The translations under genes and the position numbers were made by a program. The notes under the pieces are model-generated. The model was not told the origin of the DNA. It was given only the letters and a program-made list of their open reading frames with translations, and did not search any database. Below are positions 11,148-20,835 of a DNA stretch of 64,000 nt, piece by piece (the stretch's first letter is position 1; every line of letters begins with the position of its first letter). Location: the NCBI GenBank assembly GCA_963575745.1, contig CAUYUJ010004971.1:1-64000 (forward strand), read 5' to 3'. This DNA is from Prorocentrum cordatum. Taxonomy: Eukaryota > Sar > Dinophyceae > Prorocentrales > Prorocentraceae.

Positions 11148-11275
11148 GGCCATATGCGAACCCTACCCCGCAACCCCACGATTTCTAAGGGGGGGAGGTG
11201 GGGTTCGCTTCGAAGTGAACCCCACCTCCTGCCTCGGTAAATCGTGGGGTGGTGGGGCAGGGTTCGCATGTGGCC
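11148..11275. repeat. Loop-less palindrome, family P, copy 1
   Basis: The arms are reverse complements centred on CTTCGAAG (11208-11215). Their outer ends read GGCCATATGCGAACCCT and AGGGTTCGCATGTGGCC. Arms of 64 bp with roughly 85% match and no loop. Shares the GCGAACCCT, CCACGATTTCT and GGGGTTC blocks with the palindrome at 20289-20438. Confidence 0.85.
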
Positions 11276-11282
11276 GCCTAAC

Positions 11283-11445
11283 CCCAGACATGCGACGCCC
11301 TGTTCTTTTCAATGCGGCGTCCCTGGAAATCCCGACCCTTTCCCTGGGACCGGTTTTTCTTATCCTGGGTCGTTTTTTTGGCAGTCCCGAGGCCCGGGAA
11401 GGGCCGCCAAAGACCGAAAATAGTGAAAAACCTCCCGTCGGGGGG
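11283..11445 (+). mobile_element. TIR element family D, 3'-truncated copy
   Basis: Starts CCCAGACATGCGACG and holds the family core GGGACCGGTTTTTC...GAGGCCCGG. The right terminal repeat is missing; a poly-G run begins at 11440. Confidence 0.6.
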
Positions 11446-11519
11446 GGGGGGGGGGGCGGCCCGAGCACGCATGCCGGTGCGGCCGCAGCGAGTGTGGCGA
11501 CAGGCAGGCCGCACCATCC

Positions 11520-11712
11520 TCTGGCCACCTCCTCCTCCTCCTCCTCCTCCTCCCTCCTCTCCTCTCCTCCTCCCCTCCTCCTCTCCTCCTCCTCCTCCTC
11601 CTCCTCCTCCTTCCTCCTCCTCCTCCTCCTCCTCCGCCTGCCCCTCCTCCTCCCCCTCCTCCGCCTCCTCCCTTCCTCCTCCCCCTCCTCCTCCTCCCTC
11701 CCCCCCCCGAAG
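11520..11712. repeat. (CTC)n polypyrimidine tract
   Basis: About 190 bp of CTC/CCT triplets on the plus strand. Confidence 0.95.
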
Positions 11713-11899
11713 AGGGTCTGGGAACGCCCCCGACCTCCCCTGCGACGATCACGACCTCCGGCGAGCGGCCGGCCGCCGCGGCGGCCTCCACGGCCTCCAC
11801 GCGCCCCCCCGCCCGCAGCCTCTGCCTCGCGAGCGCCCTCGCGGCCTCTCGGCGGCCGCCGCCACCGCGGCCGCCGCCGCCGCCGCCTTGGCCGCCTTG

Positions 11900-11935
<36 letters not shown>

Positions 11936-11947
11936 CCGCCCCGCCGC

Positions 11948-12003
<56 letters not shown>

Positions 12004-12200
12004 GCGTCGTCGTCGTCGTCGTGGTCGTCGTCGTCGTGGTCGTCGTCACCACCGTCGCCGTCGCCATCGCCGACGGCGCCGCCGTCGCCGCCGCCGTCGC
12101 CGTGGCCGACGCCTTCGCCACCGCCGCCGCACGGCAGTCGCCGCCGCCGCCGCCCGCACCGCAGGCGCCGTCGCGGTGGTCGAGCTGCCGTCGCCGCGGA
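11713..12200. repeat. GCC/GTC-rich low-complexity block
   Basis: (GCC)n at 11860-11960 passes into (GTC)n at 11961-12055. The first 130 bp (11720-11850) read on the minus strand as a more protein-like stretch (ARQRLRAGGRVEAVEAA, PEVVIVAGEVGG). This could be an exon remnant but matches nothing I recognise. Confidence 0.6.
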
Positions 12201-12499
12201 GGGAGGAGGGGGCTGGGAGAGGGATCCTGGCGCTTTTCGCACACCTTCGGCCTCCTGGGGGGCCCTCGCCGACACGGCTGGATCCACACCGATCTCTCCA
12301 GGAGAGGTCCCGAGGGCAGTCATCGACACCGTCGTCGTCGCCGCCGCCGCCGCCGCCGTCGACGTCGGCACCGTGGCTGTCCTGTGCAGAACTCTGGCCC
12401 TCGCGCGCGACCCCGGGGCCAAAAAACCCTCGGGACCCCCCGCAGACCTGCAGAACCTTCCTGGGCGCCCGCTCTGCGGAGGGTCTCGGGGGGCCGTCG

Positions 12500-12655
12500 G
12501 ACCCAGAGATCCGACGCCGTGCTTGTCTCCATGCGGGGTCCCCGGAAGTCCCGACCCAGTCCCCAGGACCGGCCTTTCGCTCCGAGTCGTCTTCGGACGG
12601 CCCCGGGGCCAGGCGAGGGCCCCTGGCCCCTGGAAGCCGAAAGCTGCGCAAAATA
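12500..12655 (+). mobile_element. TIR element family D, partial copy
   Basis: Starts ACCCAGAGATCCGACGCCG and has the ACCGGCCTTTCGCTCCGAGT core. The right end is degraded; an AT-rich stretch with no gene follows (12656-12820). Confidence 0.6.
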
Positions 12656-13387
12656 AGTACACCCTGCGAAATGCTTTAGAAATCATGGGTTAAGAAATTC
12701 AGAGTCTCAGAACTTGAATAAAAACCCAAAATTTCCATTCAAATCTTAGGATTTACACTGAAACGTTAAGAATAATCGAGACTCTGGCCGAAAACTTAGG
12801 TTTTCTTAAGCATCGCCTAAGGTGTATCCTCCCCCCCCCCAGACGTTGCCCCCGAGAGGGAGGGGGCACAAGAACCGCCGTCGCAACAAGCACCCCTGCA
12901 AGCGAAGGGCAAGCCTGCAGTGGGCGCGCCCAGGGGGGAGGAATCGCGCAGGGCACGGGCTGTGCATGGGAGGGATTCTGCTGCTGGGCGAGATGTAGGA
13001 GAGGATGGCCCGAATCTCGCAGCGAAGACAACGACGAGGCCCACCAGCCGGCCCAGAAACCAACGTATGAATCATCGCCCAGGACGTTGCTGCGTGACCC
13101 CCCCCCCCGAGGCTTCTCTCAATCGCCATCCCCCTTGCATTACATGTGGGTCGGGGAGTTCCCCCCCCCGTCGCCGCGCGGCCCTGGGGCCCTGGAGGCC
13201 CCAGTCGCCCGAGACGTCCTCGGCGAGGGAACCCGAGCCCCCAAACCCGCGCGGCGAACCCGAGTCGCCACGCGGTGTGGCCACCGCGCCCCTCGACGCC
13301 CGGCTGGTCCCAGTGGTTCGATGCTGGTTTCTCGCCTTGAACAACTCGGTTGAGGGTGCCGGGGCCCTGCGAGGGCCCCTGGAGGTT

Positions 13388-13885
13388 GCGCCTCATCCTC
13401 CTCCTCCTCCTCCTCCTCCTCCTCCTCCTCCTCCTCCTCCTCCCTCCTCCCTCCTCCGCCTCCTCCTCTTCCATCCTCCCTCCTCTTCCATTCTCCCTCC
13501 TCTTCCTCCTCCTTCTCCTCCTCTTCCCTCCTCCCTCCTCCTCCTCCTCCTCCTCCTCCTCCTCCTCCTCCTCCTCCTCCTTCCTCCTCCTTCCTCCTCC
13601 TCCTCCTCCTCCTCCTCCTCCTCCCTCCCTCCTCCCTCCTCCCTCCTCTCCCTCCTCCCTCCTCCCTCCTCCCTCCTCCTCCTCCCTCCTCCCTCCTCCC
13701 TCCCTCCTCCTCCTCCTCCTCCTCCTCCTCCTCCTCCTCCTCCTCCTCCCCTCCTCCTTCTTTCCATCCTCCCTCCTCCTCCTCCTTCTCTTCTCTCCAC
13801 CTTCCTCCTCCTCCTCCTCCTCCTCCTCCTCCTCCTCTTCCCTCCACCTCCTCCTCCTCCTCCTCCTCACCCTCCTCCTCCTCCT
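13388..13885. repeat. (TCC)n tract, about 500 bp
   Basis: Imperfect CTC/TCC triplets. All six frames are low-complexity (Leu/Ser/Pro or Arg/Glu/Gly). 12820-13387 holds no gene I can support. Confidence 0.95.
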
Positions 13886-13949
13886 GGCTCTATGGAAACG
13901 GAACGTGATTTTTTATGGCTGCAGCGTTGGAGCGTGGACTCGCCACCGT

Positions 13950-14075
13950 TGCCCTCTTGGGACCCTCTTGGTGCCGTCTTGAGGCCCTCTTGGGGTCCTC
14001 TCAAGGCCCTCTTGGGGCCCTCTCGAGGCCCATTGGGTCCTTACGAGGCCATCTTGGGACCCTCTTGGAACTAAC
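13950..14075. repeat. Degenerate CCCTCTTGGGG repeat
   Basis: Seven or so copies of GGCCCTCTTGGGNCC at 12-18 bp spacing, the same motif as 7797-8000. Confidence 0.6.
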
Positions 14076-14239
14076 ACCTCGTCCTATGGACCCCGCTAAT
14101 TACTATCAGGAATTAGGGGGTGGGGTTAACCCCGCCCTGGCCCCCTCGTGGCGCTATGTAGTTCCACCTCCGTATCCTCCCCCCCCCTCCCCCTCCACCT
14201 TCCCCCCCCCCTTTTCGCCGTGCGTTCCGCCACTTCACT

Positions 14240-14815
14240 CTGCTTCTGCTGTGGCCGCCTCTTCCCCTCTTCGCAACACTTTGCCCCTGGTCGACGGTAC
14301 CTCCCCCCAACGCTGCAGAGGGCAGGGCCGTCAGGCATTGCCGGCCCGCCGCCGTTCGGCCACGCGTTCGGGGGTAGCCTGTGACACGTTGGTGGACACT
14401 CTGCTGTAGTAGGCAAAGGGGCATAGCAACTAGTCTGCTTCGCTGTCAACGCGCAGGTAAATGGGTCCCACTAGCCCGGTGTGGCATCGGGCGGGTGGCG
14501 CCTCCGGTCAAAGCTGAAGCTCGGCCAGGCTCCAGTCCGAGCGACGCTTGTCGAGCGCGGCCCTTCCTCCAGCCAGCGCGCATAGCGGCCTCTCATTGGC
14601 GCTGCCACCCTGGTCTCTTCTCACGTGCTGCCCCTAACCGAGGCAGCCTCCACCTCCTGTCCCCTCCAAACCCGATCACCGGCTCCGCCGCATTTCCCCC
14701 TCCTCCTCCCCCCTGGGCAACACTTCGCCCCTGCTCGTCGATGCCTCCCCCCCCCCAATCTTGGGGGAGGGCAGGGTCGCTCGGCCACCACATGGTGGCT
14801 TCTGCGACCGCTGCG
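14240..14815. repeat. Diverged direct duplication of about 110 bp
   Basis: 14240-14345 and 14665-14815 share CTCCGCAA-type sequence: GCAACACTTNGCCCCTG, then CCTCCCCCC, then GAGGGCAGGG. The spacer 14346-14664 and the following 14815-14995 hold no gene I can support. Confidence 0.45.
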
Positions 14816-14999
14816 TGCAGATTGCAGCTCTTTAGGGCACTGTTTTGGGAGCTGGCCCCCATCTAGCAACCCCCACAACAGGCTGCGAGTTGGGGGCTCC
14901 CCAGGCAATGGGCGTCCCCCATAAGAAATCCCTCGGTCTTCCTGTTCCACCGAGTAACTGTTAATGGCTGCCCGCTCGCAGACCTGGAAGTGGGGTCAG

Positions 15000-15252
15000 T
15001 GATCCTCTTCCTCTTCCTCTTCCCTCCGCCTCTCCTCCTCCTCCCCTCCTCCCTCCGCCCTCCTCCTCCTCATCCTCCTCTCCTCCTCCTCGTCCCTCTC
15101 CTCCCCCTCCCCCCTCCTCTCCTCCTCCTCCTCCTCCTCCCTCCTCCCTCCTCCTCCTCCTCCTCCTCCTCCTCCTTCTCCTCCTCGTCCTCCTCGTCCT
15201 CCTCGTCCTCCTCGTCCTCCTCGTCCTCCTCCTCCTCCTCCTCCTCCTCGGA
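15000..15252. repeat. (TCC)n/(TCCTCG)n tract
   Basis: CTC triplets grade into TCCTCG hexamers between about 15180 and 15230. Confidence 0.95.
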
Positions 15253-15366
15253 CCTCTGGGCCGCTGGGGCGGCCCGCACGGCGCGCGGGCGGGCCTCCCC
15301 CCCCCCTGGAGGCCTCCGTGAGGGGGTCCGAGCGCAGTCATCGGCCTGACCTACGGCCTGAGGTTG

Positions 15367-15438
15367 TGTCGGGCGTGTCCCCCTGCAGGCAGGTTTGTGG
15401 ACGAAAAAACATAAAACAAAAACAGGTTTGAGACCGAA
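15367..15438 (+). mobile_element. TIR element family A, 5' part (interrupted by a K element)
   Basis: The left terminal repeat GTCGGGCGTGTCCCCCTGCA and GTGGACGAAAAA interior match the family. The copy stops where family K begins at 15439. Confidence 0.6.
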
Positions 15439-15617
15439 GGCACGGAAAGAATGGCCACAATGCTCACCAGCAAATGTTGCCCCGAACCAACAGCGGCCGC
15501 TGTTGGGTAGGCGGCCTTCTGTCTCGAGTGAGCACGGGCCGCGGCGGCGTGGACAGCGGGTCCTGTTCAGAATGAACAGGAACTGCTGTAGGGCATTGTA
15601 CCCATTCTTTCCGTGCC
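15439..15617. mobile_element. TIR element family K, copy 1
   Basis: Ends GGCACGGAAAGAATGG and CCATTCTTTCCGTGCC are perfect inverted repeats. 179 bp. The interior (CGGCCTTCTGTCTCGAG, GGACAGCGGGTCCTG) recurs at about 60585-60708. Confidence 0.8.
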
Positions 15618-15640
15618 CATCTCGTTCGTGCAGAGAGGTT

Positions 15641-15805
15641 ATGTCGGGCGTGCCCCCCTGCAGGCAGGTTTGTGGACGAAAAATCATCAAACAAATCGTC
15701 AGACAGATGCTCAAAAAGGTTCAGAAGCGGTGGAAACAGTCGTTCCCGGGGCTATGTGTTGACGAGTTTGCAGTATTGCCCCTGTAGAGGGACAGGCCCG
15801 ACTTA
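15641..15805 (+). mobile_element. TIR element family A, copy 2
   Basis: Left end ATGTCGGGCGTGCCCCCCTG, right end CTGTAGAGGGACAGGCCCGA followed by CTTA. The interior is AT-rich relative to the surroundings. 165 bp, non-coding. Confidence 0.8.
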
Positions 15806-15810
15806 CACCT

Positions 15811-15970
15811 GAGTAGCGATGAACGAGGAACGAAAGCCCCTTTTTTTCTAAGGAGTACCGCAGAAGGAAAGATAAACAATACATAACGCATAGAGGAACG
15901 ATACACAACGCATGCGAGCCCAAGGAACGACCGAGCCCCTCTTGAAAAGCAAGTGCTCCTTCTTCAAGCC
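15811..15970. mobile_element. Possible diverged TIR element family B
   Basis: Shares AACGAGGAACGAAAGCCCC and GGAACGACCGAGCCCCTCTT with the two good B copies, but the terminal repeats are eroded. Confidence 0.4.
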
Positions 15971-15980
15971 GCTCACTGCA

Positions 15981-16158
15981 GATGGGGTCGGAGGATCGCA
16001 CCCCATCGCCGATGCATCGCCGATGCATCGGCGATGAGCCGGCGATGCATCGCCGACGTGGGCGATGCATCGGCGACGCCGGCGTGGAGCAAGTCGGGCG
16101 CCGCATCGAGCCGCACCGCCGAGGCATCGGCGATGCGGCGCGCTCCTCGGAGGCCTAG
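15981..16158. mobile_element. TIR element family L, copy 1 (GCATCGGCGAT repeats)
   Basis: Starts GATGGGGTCGGAGGATCGCA and ends near GCGGCGCGCTCCTCGG. The interior is a chain of GCATCGCCGAT / ATCGGCGATGC units in both orientations, so the whole can fold into multiple hairpins. Confidence 0.7.
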
Positions 16159-16162
16159 ACTG

Positions 16163-16324
16163 AGGTCGGGCATGCCCTCCTACAGGCGGATTTTGGAAGA
16201 AACATCAAGAAGATGCAACACATGCTCAATCAGAGTCGAAGATAGGAGCAAACACCGTCCCCAGACTATGATTTGACTAGTGTCTAACAGTCCTCCTGTA
16301 GAGGGACGAAACGTGCCCGACTTA
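16163..16324 (+). mobile_element. TIR element family A, copy 3
   Basis: AGGTCGGGCATGCCCTCCTA at the left, TGCCCGACTTA at the right, with the central CCCCAGACTATGATTTGACT block. 16325-16680 is unique sequence without a recognised gene. Confidence 0.85.
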
Positions 16325-16679
16325 CCCATCGGTCGGAAGAAGTAGGTGGAAGCATTAAGTAGGAAAGCGTTGAAAATAGATTGGGTTCCGCCCGCCCCCT
16401 GACGAGGACGGAAAAGGTGAAGCCACTCAATCATTGAAGCAGGAAGGCGCTTAAAGTAGATTGGAATATGGGACTCCAAGAATGACTACTTTCAACGACC
16501 AATGGTTAAGCCTAGGACTTGGGCGCCCCGCACGGCATGAGGCACGCGGTCGGCCCCCTCCCCCCCCCCGCCCCACGACCCTACCCCCGGGGGGCGCGTG
16601 GCAAACCCCGCGCGCGAGCGCACCTCCAGGCGGAGCTGCGCCTCCTCCTCGGCCTGGCGGAAGGGCCGCGGTCGCTGCA

Positions 16680-16960
16680 TCGCCGCGGCCGTCGCCGCCG
16701 TGGCCGCCACCGCCGTCGCCGTCGTCGTCGTCGCCGTCGAAATCGTCGTGGTGGCCGTCGTCGCAGCTTCGTCGCTGTGGCCGTCGCCGTCGCCGTCGCC
16801 GTCGTCGGCGTCGTCGCTGCTTCGTCGCTGTGGCCGTCGCCGCCGTGGCCGCCACCGTCGTCACCGCCGCCGCCGTCGTCGCCGCCATTGTCGCCCTCGT
16901 CGCTGCGTCGACGTGGTCGACGACGCCCTCGTCGTCGAAGCCGCCACCGCTGTCGCTGCC
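16680..16960. repeat. (GCC)n/(GTC)n block
   Basis: GCCGTCGCCGT-type triplets. The flank 16600-16680 reads on the minus strand as a short Glu/Arg-rich stretch (EEEAQLRLEVRSRAGFAT) that might be exon debris. Confidence 0.8.
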
Positions 16961-17324
16961 GCGGGTCGAAGGTTCGAGGTCATACAGGAGGTCCTGGGCT
17001 CATGCTCGGGCCTCTGGAGGCCTCCAGGAGGCCGCCGTTGCCGTCGCCGTCGCCGTGAACTCGAGCCCCCCCCCCCCCCTTGTGGAATGCCACCCCGTTC
17101 GGAACGCCCTGGAACCATGACCTGTGTTCAACTGATGCTCCGTTCCAACAGCTGTGGGGCGGGGCCCACGGCGCATGCTCAGGGGCATCCGCAGGGCGAC
17201 GGCGTCTGCACGCCTCCACCGCCGATGGCCAGGCCCGCCCTCGGCACAAGGAACGGTATGTGCGCCCCCCTTGCCAGGTCGAGGGGCGTGCACACCGCGC
17301 CTGGGCCCAGAAGGGGCCTGGTCA

Positions 17325-18610
17325 GCGGCTATGTATGTATGTATGTGTGCATGTATCTTTGCATGTATGCAGGTATGTATGTATTTATGTATGTATGTCA
17401 TTATGTGTGTATGTATGTATGTATGTACGTATGTAAGTATGTATGCATGTAAACATGTATGGTTGTATGCATGTTTGCATGTAAGTATGTATACATTGAC
17501 GTAAATGTGTACGTGTATGTGTATGTTTGTATGCACGCATGTATGTCACAATGCATGGATGTGTGTAGATGTGCATGTGTGTATGTAATAATGTATGTAT
17601 GTTTGCATGTATGCATGCATACATGTACTTATGGCATGTATATATGGATGTAAGCATGTATGTAAGTGTGTAGGTATGTGTGTATGTGTACGTATGTGTG
17701 TATGTATGGATGCATGTATGTATGTGTGTATGTACGTTTGTAGTTATGTATGCATGTCAGTATGTATGTCGTTATGTGTGCAGGTGTTCGATCATATATG
17801 CATGCGTGTATGTTTGTATGTTTGCATGCATGTATGCATGTATATATGTGTATGTATGCATGCACGACTGTATGTGATTATGTATGTATGTGATTATGAA
17901 CGTATATATGTACGTCTGCATGTGTGTAGGAATGCATGCAAATCTGCATGGATGGCTGTACGTAAGTGTGTGTGCATGTAGGTGTAATTATGTATGCATG
18001 TATGTGTGTATGTGTATGCACACATGCAGGCATGTATGTGTTTATGTGTGTATGCATGCATATAAAAATGTATGGATGTATGTAAGTGTGTATGTTTGTA
18101 TGCATGCATGCATATATGTAAGCATGTACGTATGCTTGTATGGCTGTATGTAAGTCTGTACGTGTGTCTGAATGGTTGTATGCATGCATGCATGCATGTG
18201 TGTATGTATGTGTGTACGCATGCATGCATGTATATATGTATGCATGTACGTATGCGTGCATGCATGCTTTCATGTGTGTATGTATGTATGCATGTATGCA
18301 TATATGTATGTATATGTGTATGTATGTATGTATGTATGTATGTATGTATGTATGCATGTTTGTATGTATGTATGTATGCGTGTATGTATGTATGTATGTA
18401 TGCATGCATGTATGTACGTGTGTATGTATGTATGTATGTATATACGTACGTACGTACGTACGTACGTACGTATGTATGTATGTATGTATGTATGTATGTA
18501 TGTATGTATGTAGGTATGTAGGTAGGTAGGTATGTATGTATGTATGCATGCATGTATGTATGTATGTGTGTACGTATATATGTATGTATGTATGCATGAA
18601 TGTGTTGAAA
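17325..18610. repeat. ATGT-type tetranucleotide repeat, 1.29 kb
   Basis: Almost entirely TATG/CATG/TGTA tetramers. Purest at 18300-18540, with a short (ACGT)n block at 18443-18470. Frames of up to about 280 Met-Tyr-Val-Cys or His-Thr-Tyr-Ile codons are artefacts of the repeat. Confidence 0.97.
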
Positions 18611-18764
18611 TATATAAGCCGGTCTCGTCGCCCTCTCCTGGAACCGATGTGGGCGGTCGGGATTACGAACAGCGGGTGCGCTCCGGACTGGTTGCGTGCG
18701 ACAAGCGCGCAATAGACCGAGTTCGGGGATTGCTCTGTTGAGCAATACGTATTCGGTCCACATC

Positions 18765-18830
18765 CTCTTCCCTCTCCTCCTCCTCCTCCTCCGCCTCCTC
18801 CTCCTCCTCCTCCTCCTCCTCCTCTTCTAA
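18765..18830. repeat. (TCC)n tract
   Basis: About 65 bp of CTC triplets. 18611-18764 and 18831-18955 are unique sequence without a recognised gene. Confidence 0.9.
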
Positions 18831-18955
18831 CGGGGTGCACGGCGAACCCAATCCCCGACGTCCTCGAATTTTCGACAATCCACAAGAAATTGGAGCCCAA
18901 CTCGGCCTCATCCTCGACACCCCTGATTTGAGTGGCAACGACACGCGGGGGACCT

Positions 18956-19065
18956 GCGTGACCGCCGCCGCCGCCGCCGTCGCCCACGCGGCCGCCGCCA
19001 CCGTGTCCGCCGCCGCCGCCGCAGACGAGCCGATGGCCGCCGCGCCGCCGTCGACGCAGCCGTCG

Positions 19066-19096
<31 letters not shown>

Positions 19097-19190
19097 GTCG
19101 CCATCGCCGCTGCGTCGTCGCTGCGTCGCCGCCGCGTCGCCGTCGCCGTCGTCGCCGCCGTCGTCGCAGTGGTCCTCGCCGTCGTCGCTG
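18956..19190. repeat. (GCC)n/(GTC)n block
   Basis: GCCGCC runs grade into CGTCGC. GC close to 80%. Confidence 0.85.
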
Positions 19191-19194
19191 CTCG

Positions 19195-19640
19195 CAAGGA
19201 GGAGGAGGAGAAGGGGGAGGAGGAGGAGAAAGAGGAGGAGGAGGAGGAGGAGGAGCAGGAGGAGGAGGAGGAGGAGCAGGAGGAGGAGGAGCAGGAGGAA
19301 GCGGCGGCGGCGGGCGCACGGTGGGCGAAAGGGAGCGCGGAGACCGCTGCCGCGCGCGCCTGCGCGGCGGCATCGGCGGCCTCCGTGGCCTCCTGAGCCT
19401 TGGGGAAGGGGGGGGAGGAAGAGGGGGAGAGGAGGAAGTTGGAAGGAGAACACTAACATGAGGAGGAGGAGGAGGAGGAGGAGTAGGAGGAGGAAGAGGA
19501 GGAGGAGGAGGAGGATGAAAGGGAGAAGGAGGAGGACGAAGAGGAGGAACATAAGGAGTCGGATGAGGAGGAAGGGGGAACAAGGAGAAGGGAGGTGGAA
19601 CGAGGACGAATCGGAGGAGCGAGGAAGAGCAGACAGGAGC
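19195..19640. repeat. (GGA)n tract
   Basis: GGA triplets with GCA interruptions, split by a 100-bp GC-rich stretch at 19300-19395. 19641-20285 is unique sequence with no recognised gene. Confidence 0.9.
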
Positions 19641-20288
19641 GGGCGATAGTTTCGTCTTGACTACGCGGGCGCGTCTTGAACGCCCGAGTTGACGCGCGCT
19701 GGCCGCGATGGAGGGTTTTCCAGCTCAGTGCGCCCGCATCAAGTTAAGCCTGCAAGCACAAGGCGAAGTCGTCGGCGCCATGACCAGCCGAGACGCGGCA
19801 AGCCACTCTCGGCGTTTGGGACCCAAACCGCCAACGCTCGCAGCGGGAGCCTCACTTGCCAAGCAAGCCTGCCCCGAACTAGGGGCCTCACTGGCCGATC
19901 CTCCTTATCAGTAGCTTCGGGAGAAGATCCATATATGGGCAAGGTCGAACGAAGCTGCGCTGAAACAAACTGGCTCCGCGGGAGACCTGCAGGGACCATT
20001 CAGAGCGAACTGGAGTTGCCTCAACGCGCGCCAACATTGCACAAAAGAGCGTCGACAGTGACTGGAAGAGGTCCAGCACGGCCCCCGGAGCGACCAAAAT
20101 CGCCCCGATCAATACCAAAAGGGATCCAATGTGCCAAACTTCGGGCTCCACACGGGGCTACCTGGCGCCGGCTCGGCGCTCCTGCGACGGCTTCCAAGTG
20201 GCACGGCCGGCTCCCGAGGGAGCCCGAGGACAGGCAGTCTCTTGGCAGCTCTCACGGGCACTCATTCCGGATGGTCTCTCATGGGCAG

Positions 20289-20438
20289 GGGGGCACGTGC
20301 GAACCCTGCCCCTATCCCCCCACGATTTCTGAGGGGCAGGGTGGGGTTCACTCCGCTCGGGAGCTCCCGAGCGGAGTGAACCCCGCCCTCCCCCTCAGAA
20401 ATCGTGGGGGATAGGTGCAGGGTTCGCACGTGGCCCCC
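20289..20438. repeat. Loop-less palindrome, family P, copy 2
   Basis: Centred on GGGAGCTCCC (20359-20368) with the inner 30 bp perfectly self-complementary. Outer ends are GGGGGGCACGTGCGAACCC and GGGTTCGCACGTGGCCCCC. 75-bp arms, no spacer. Same blocks as copy 1 at 11148-11275, so it is a family and not a chance palindrome. Confidence 0.9.
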
Positions 20439-20835
20439 TGATGGGGGGGGCGCAAAGAGCATCGGAAAGCACGTGACTAGTCCTGCGCTCACCAGGGCGC
20501 GGCGTGACAGTGGGGGGGGGCCCTTCGGGCGGGGGCGCAGAGCGGCGCCTGCTCTCTGCGTGCGCTTGCCAGAGTCTCTGTTCAAGGAAACGTTATCTTC
20601 TTTACGGTGCGATCTGCCCGATGTAGGCGACCTGGCATCATGACAACGAAAGATACCCCGGCGACGTACCCAACCCTTGCGCAATGCGGGGCATAAATAC
20701 ATCAGGATTGCTGCAACGGGGGCGATGACGCAACATGAACGCCTCTGATTTTGCGAGCAGCAGTCGGAAGGCTCGCAGGCCACATATCAAGATATAAGGG
20801 CGCCGTAGTGGTTACTAACGCACCCCCCCCACAGG

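Noticed and set aside
10141-12693. 850-codon plus frame
   Set aside because: Runs through (GTC)n, (CTC)n, (GCC)n, a palindrome and two D elements; composition is Ser/Pro/Arg/Thr low complexity.
12806-13870. 354-codon minus frame rich in Glu/Arg/Gly and similar frames at 13388-13982, 24669-26197, 38741-40561 and 43907-45817
   Set aside because: All are translations of (TCC)n/(GGA)n tracts.
17878-19197. 439-codon His/Thr/Tyr/Ile frame
   Set aside because: Translation of the ATGT-type tetranucleotide repeat.
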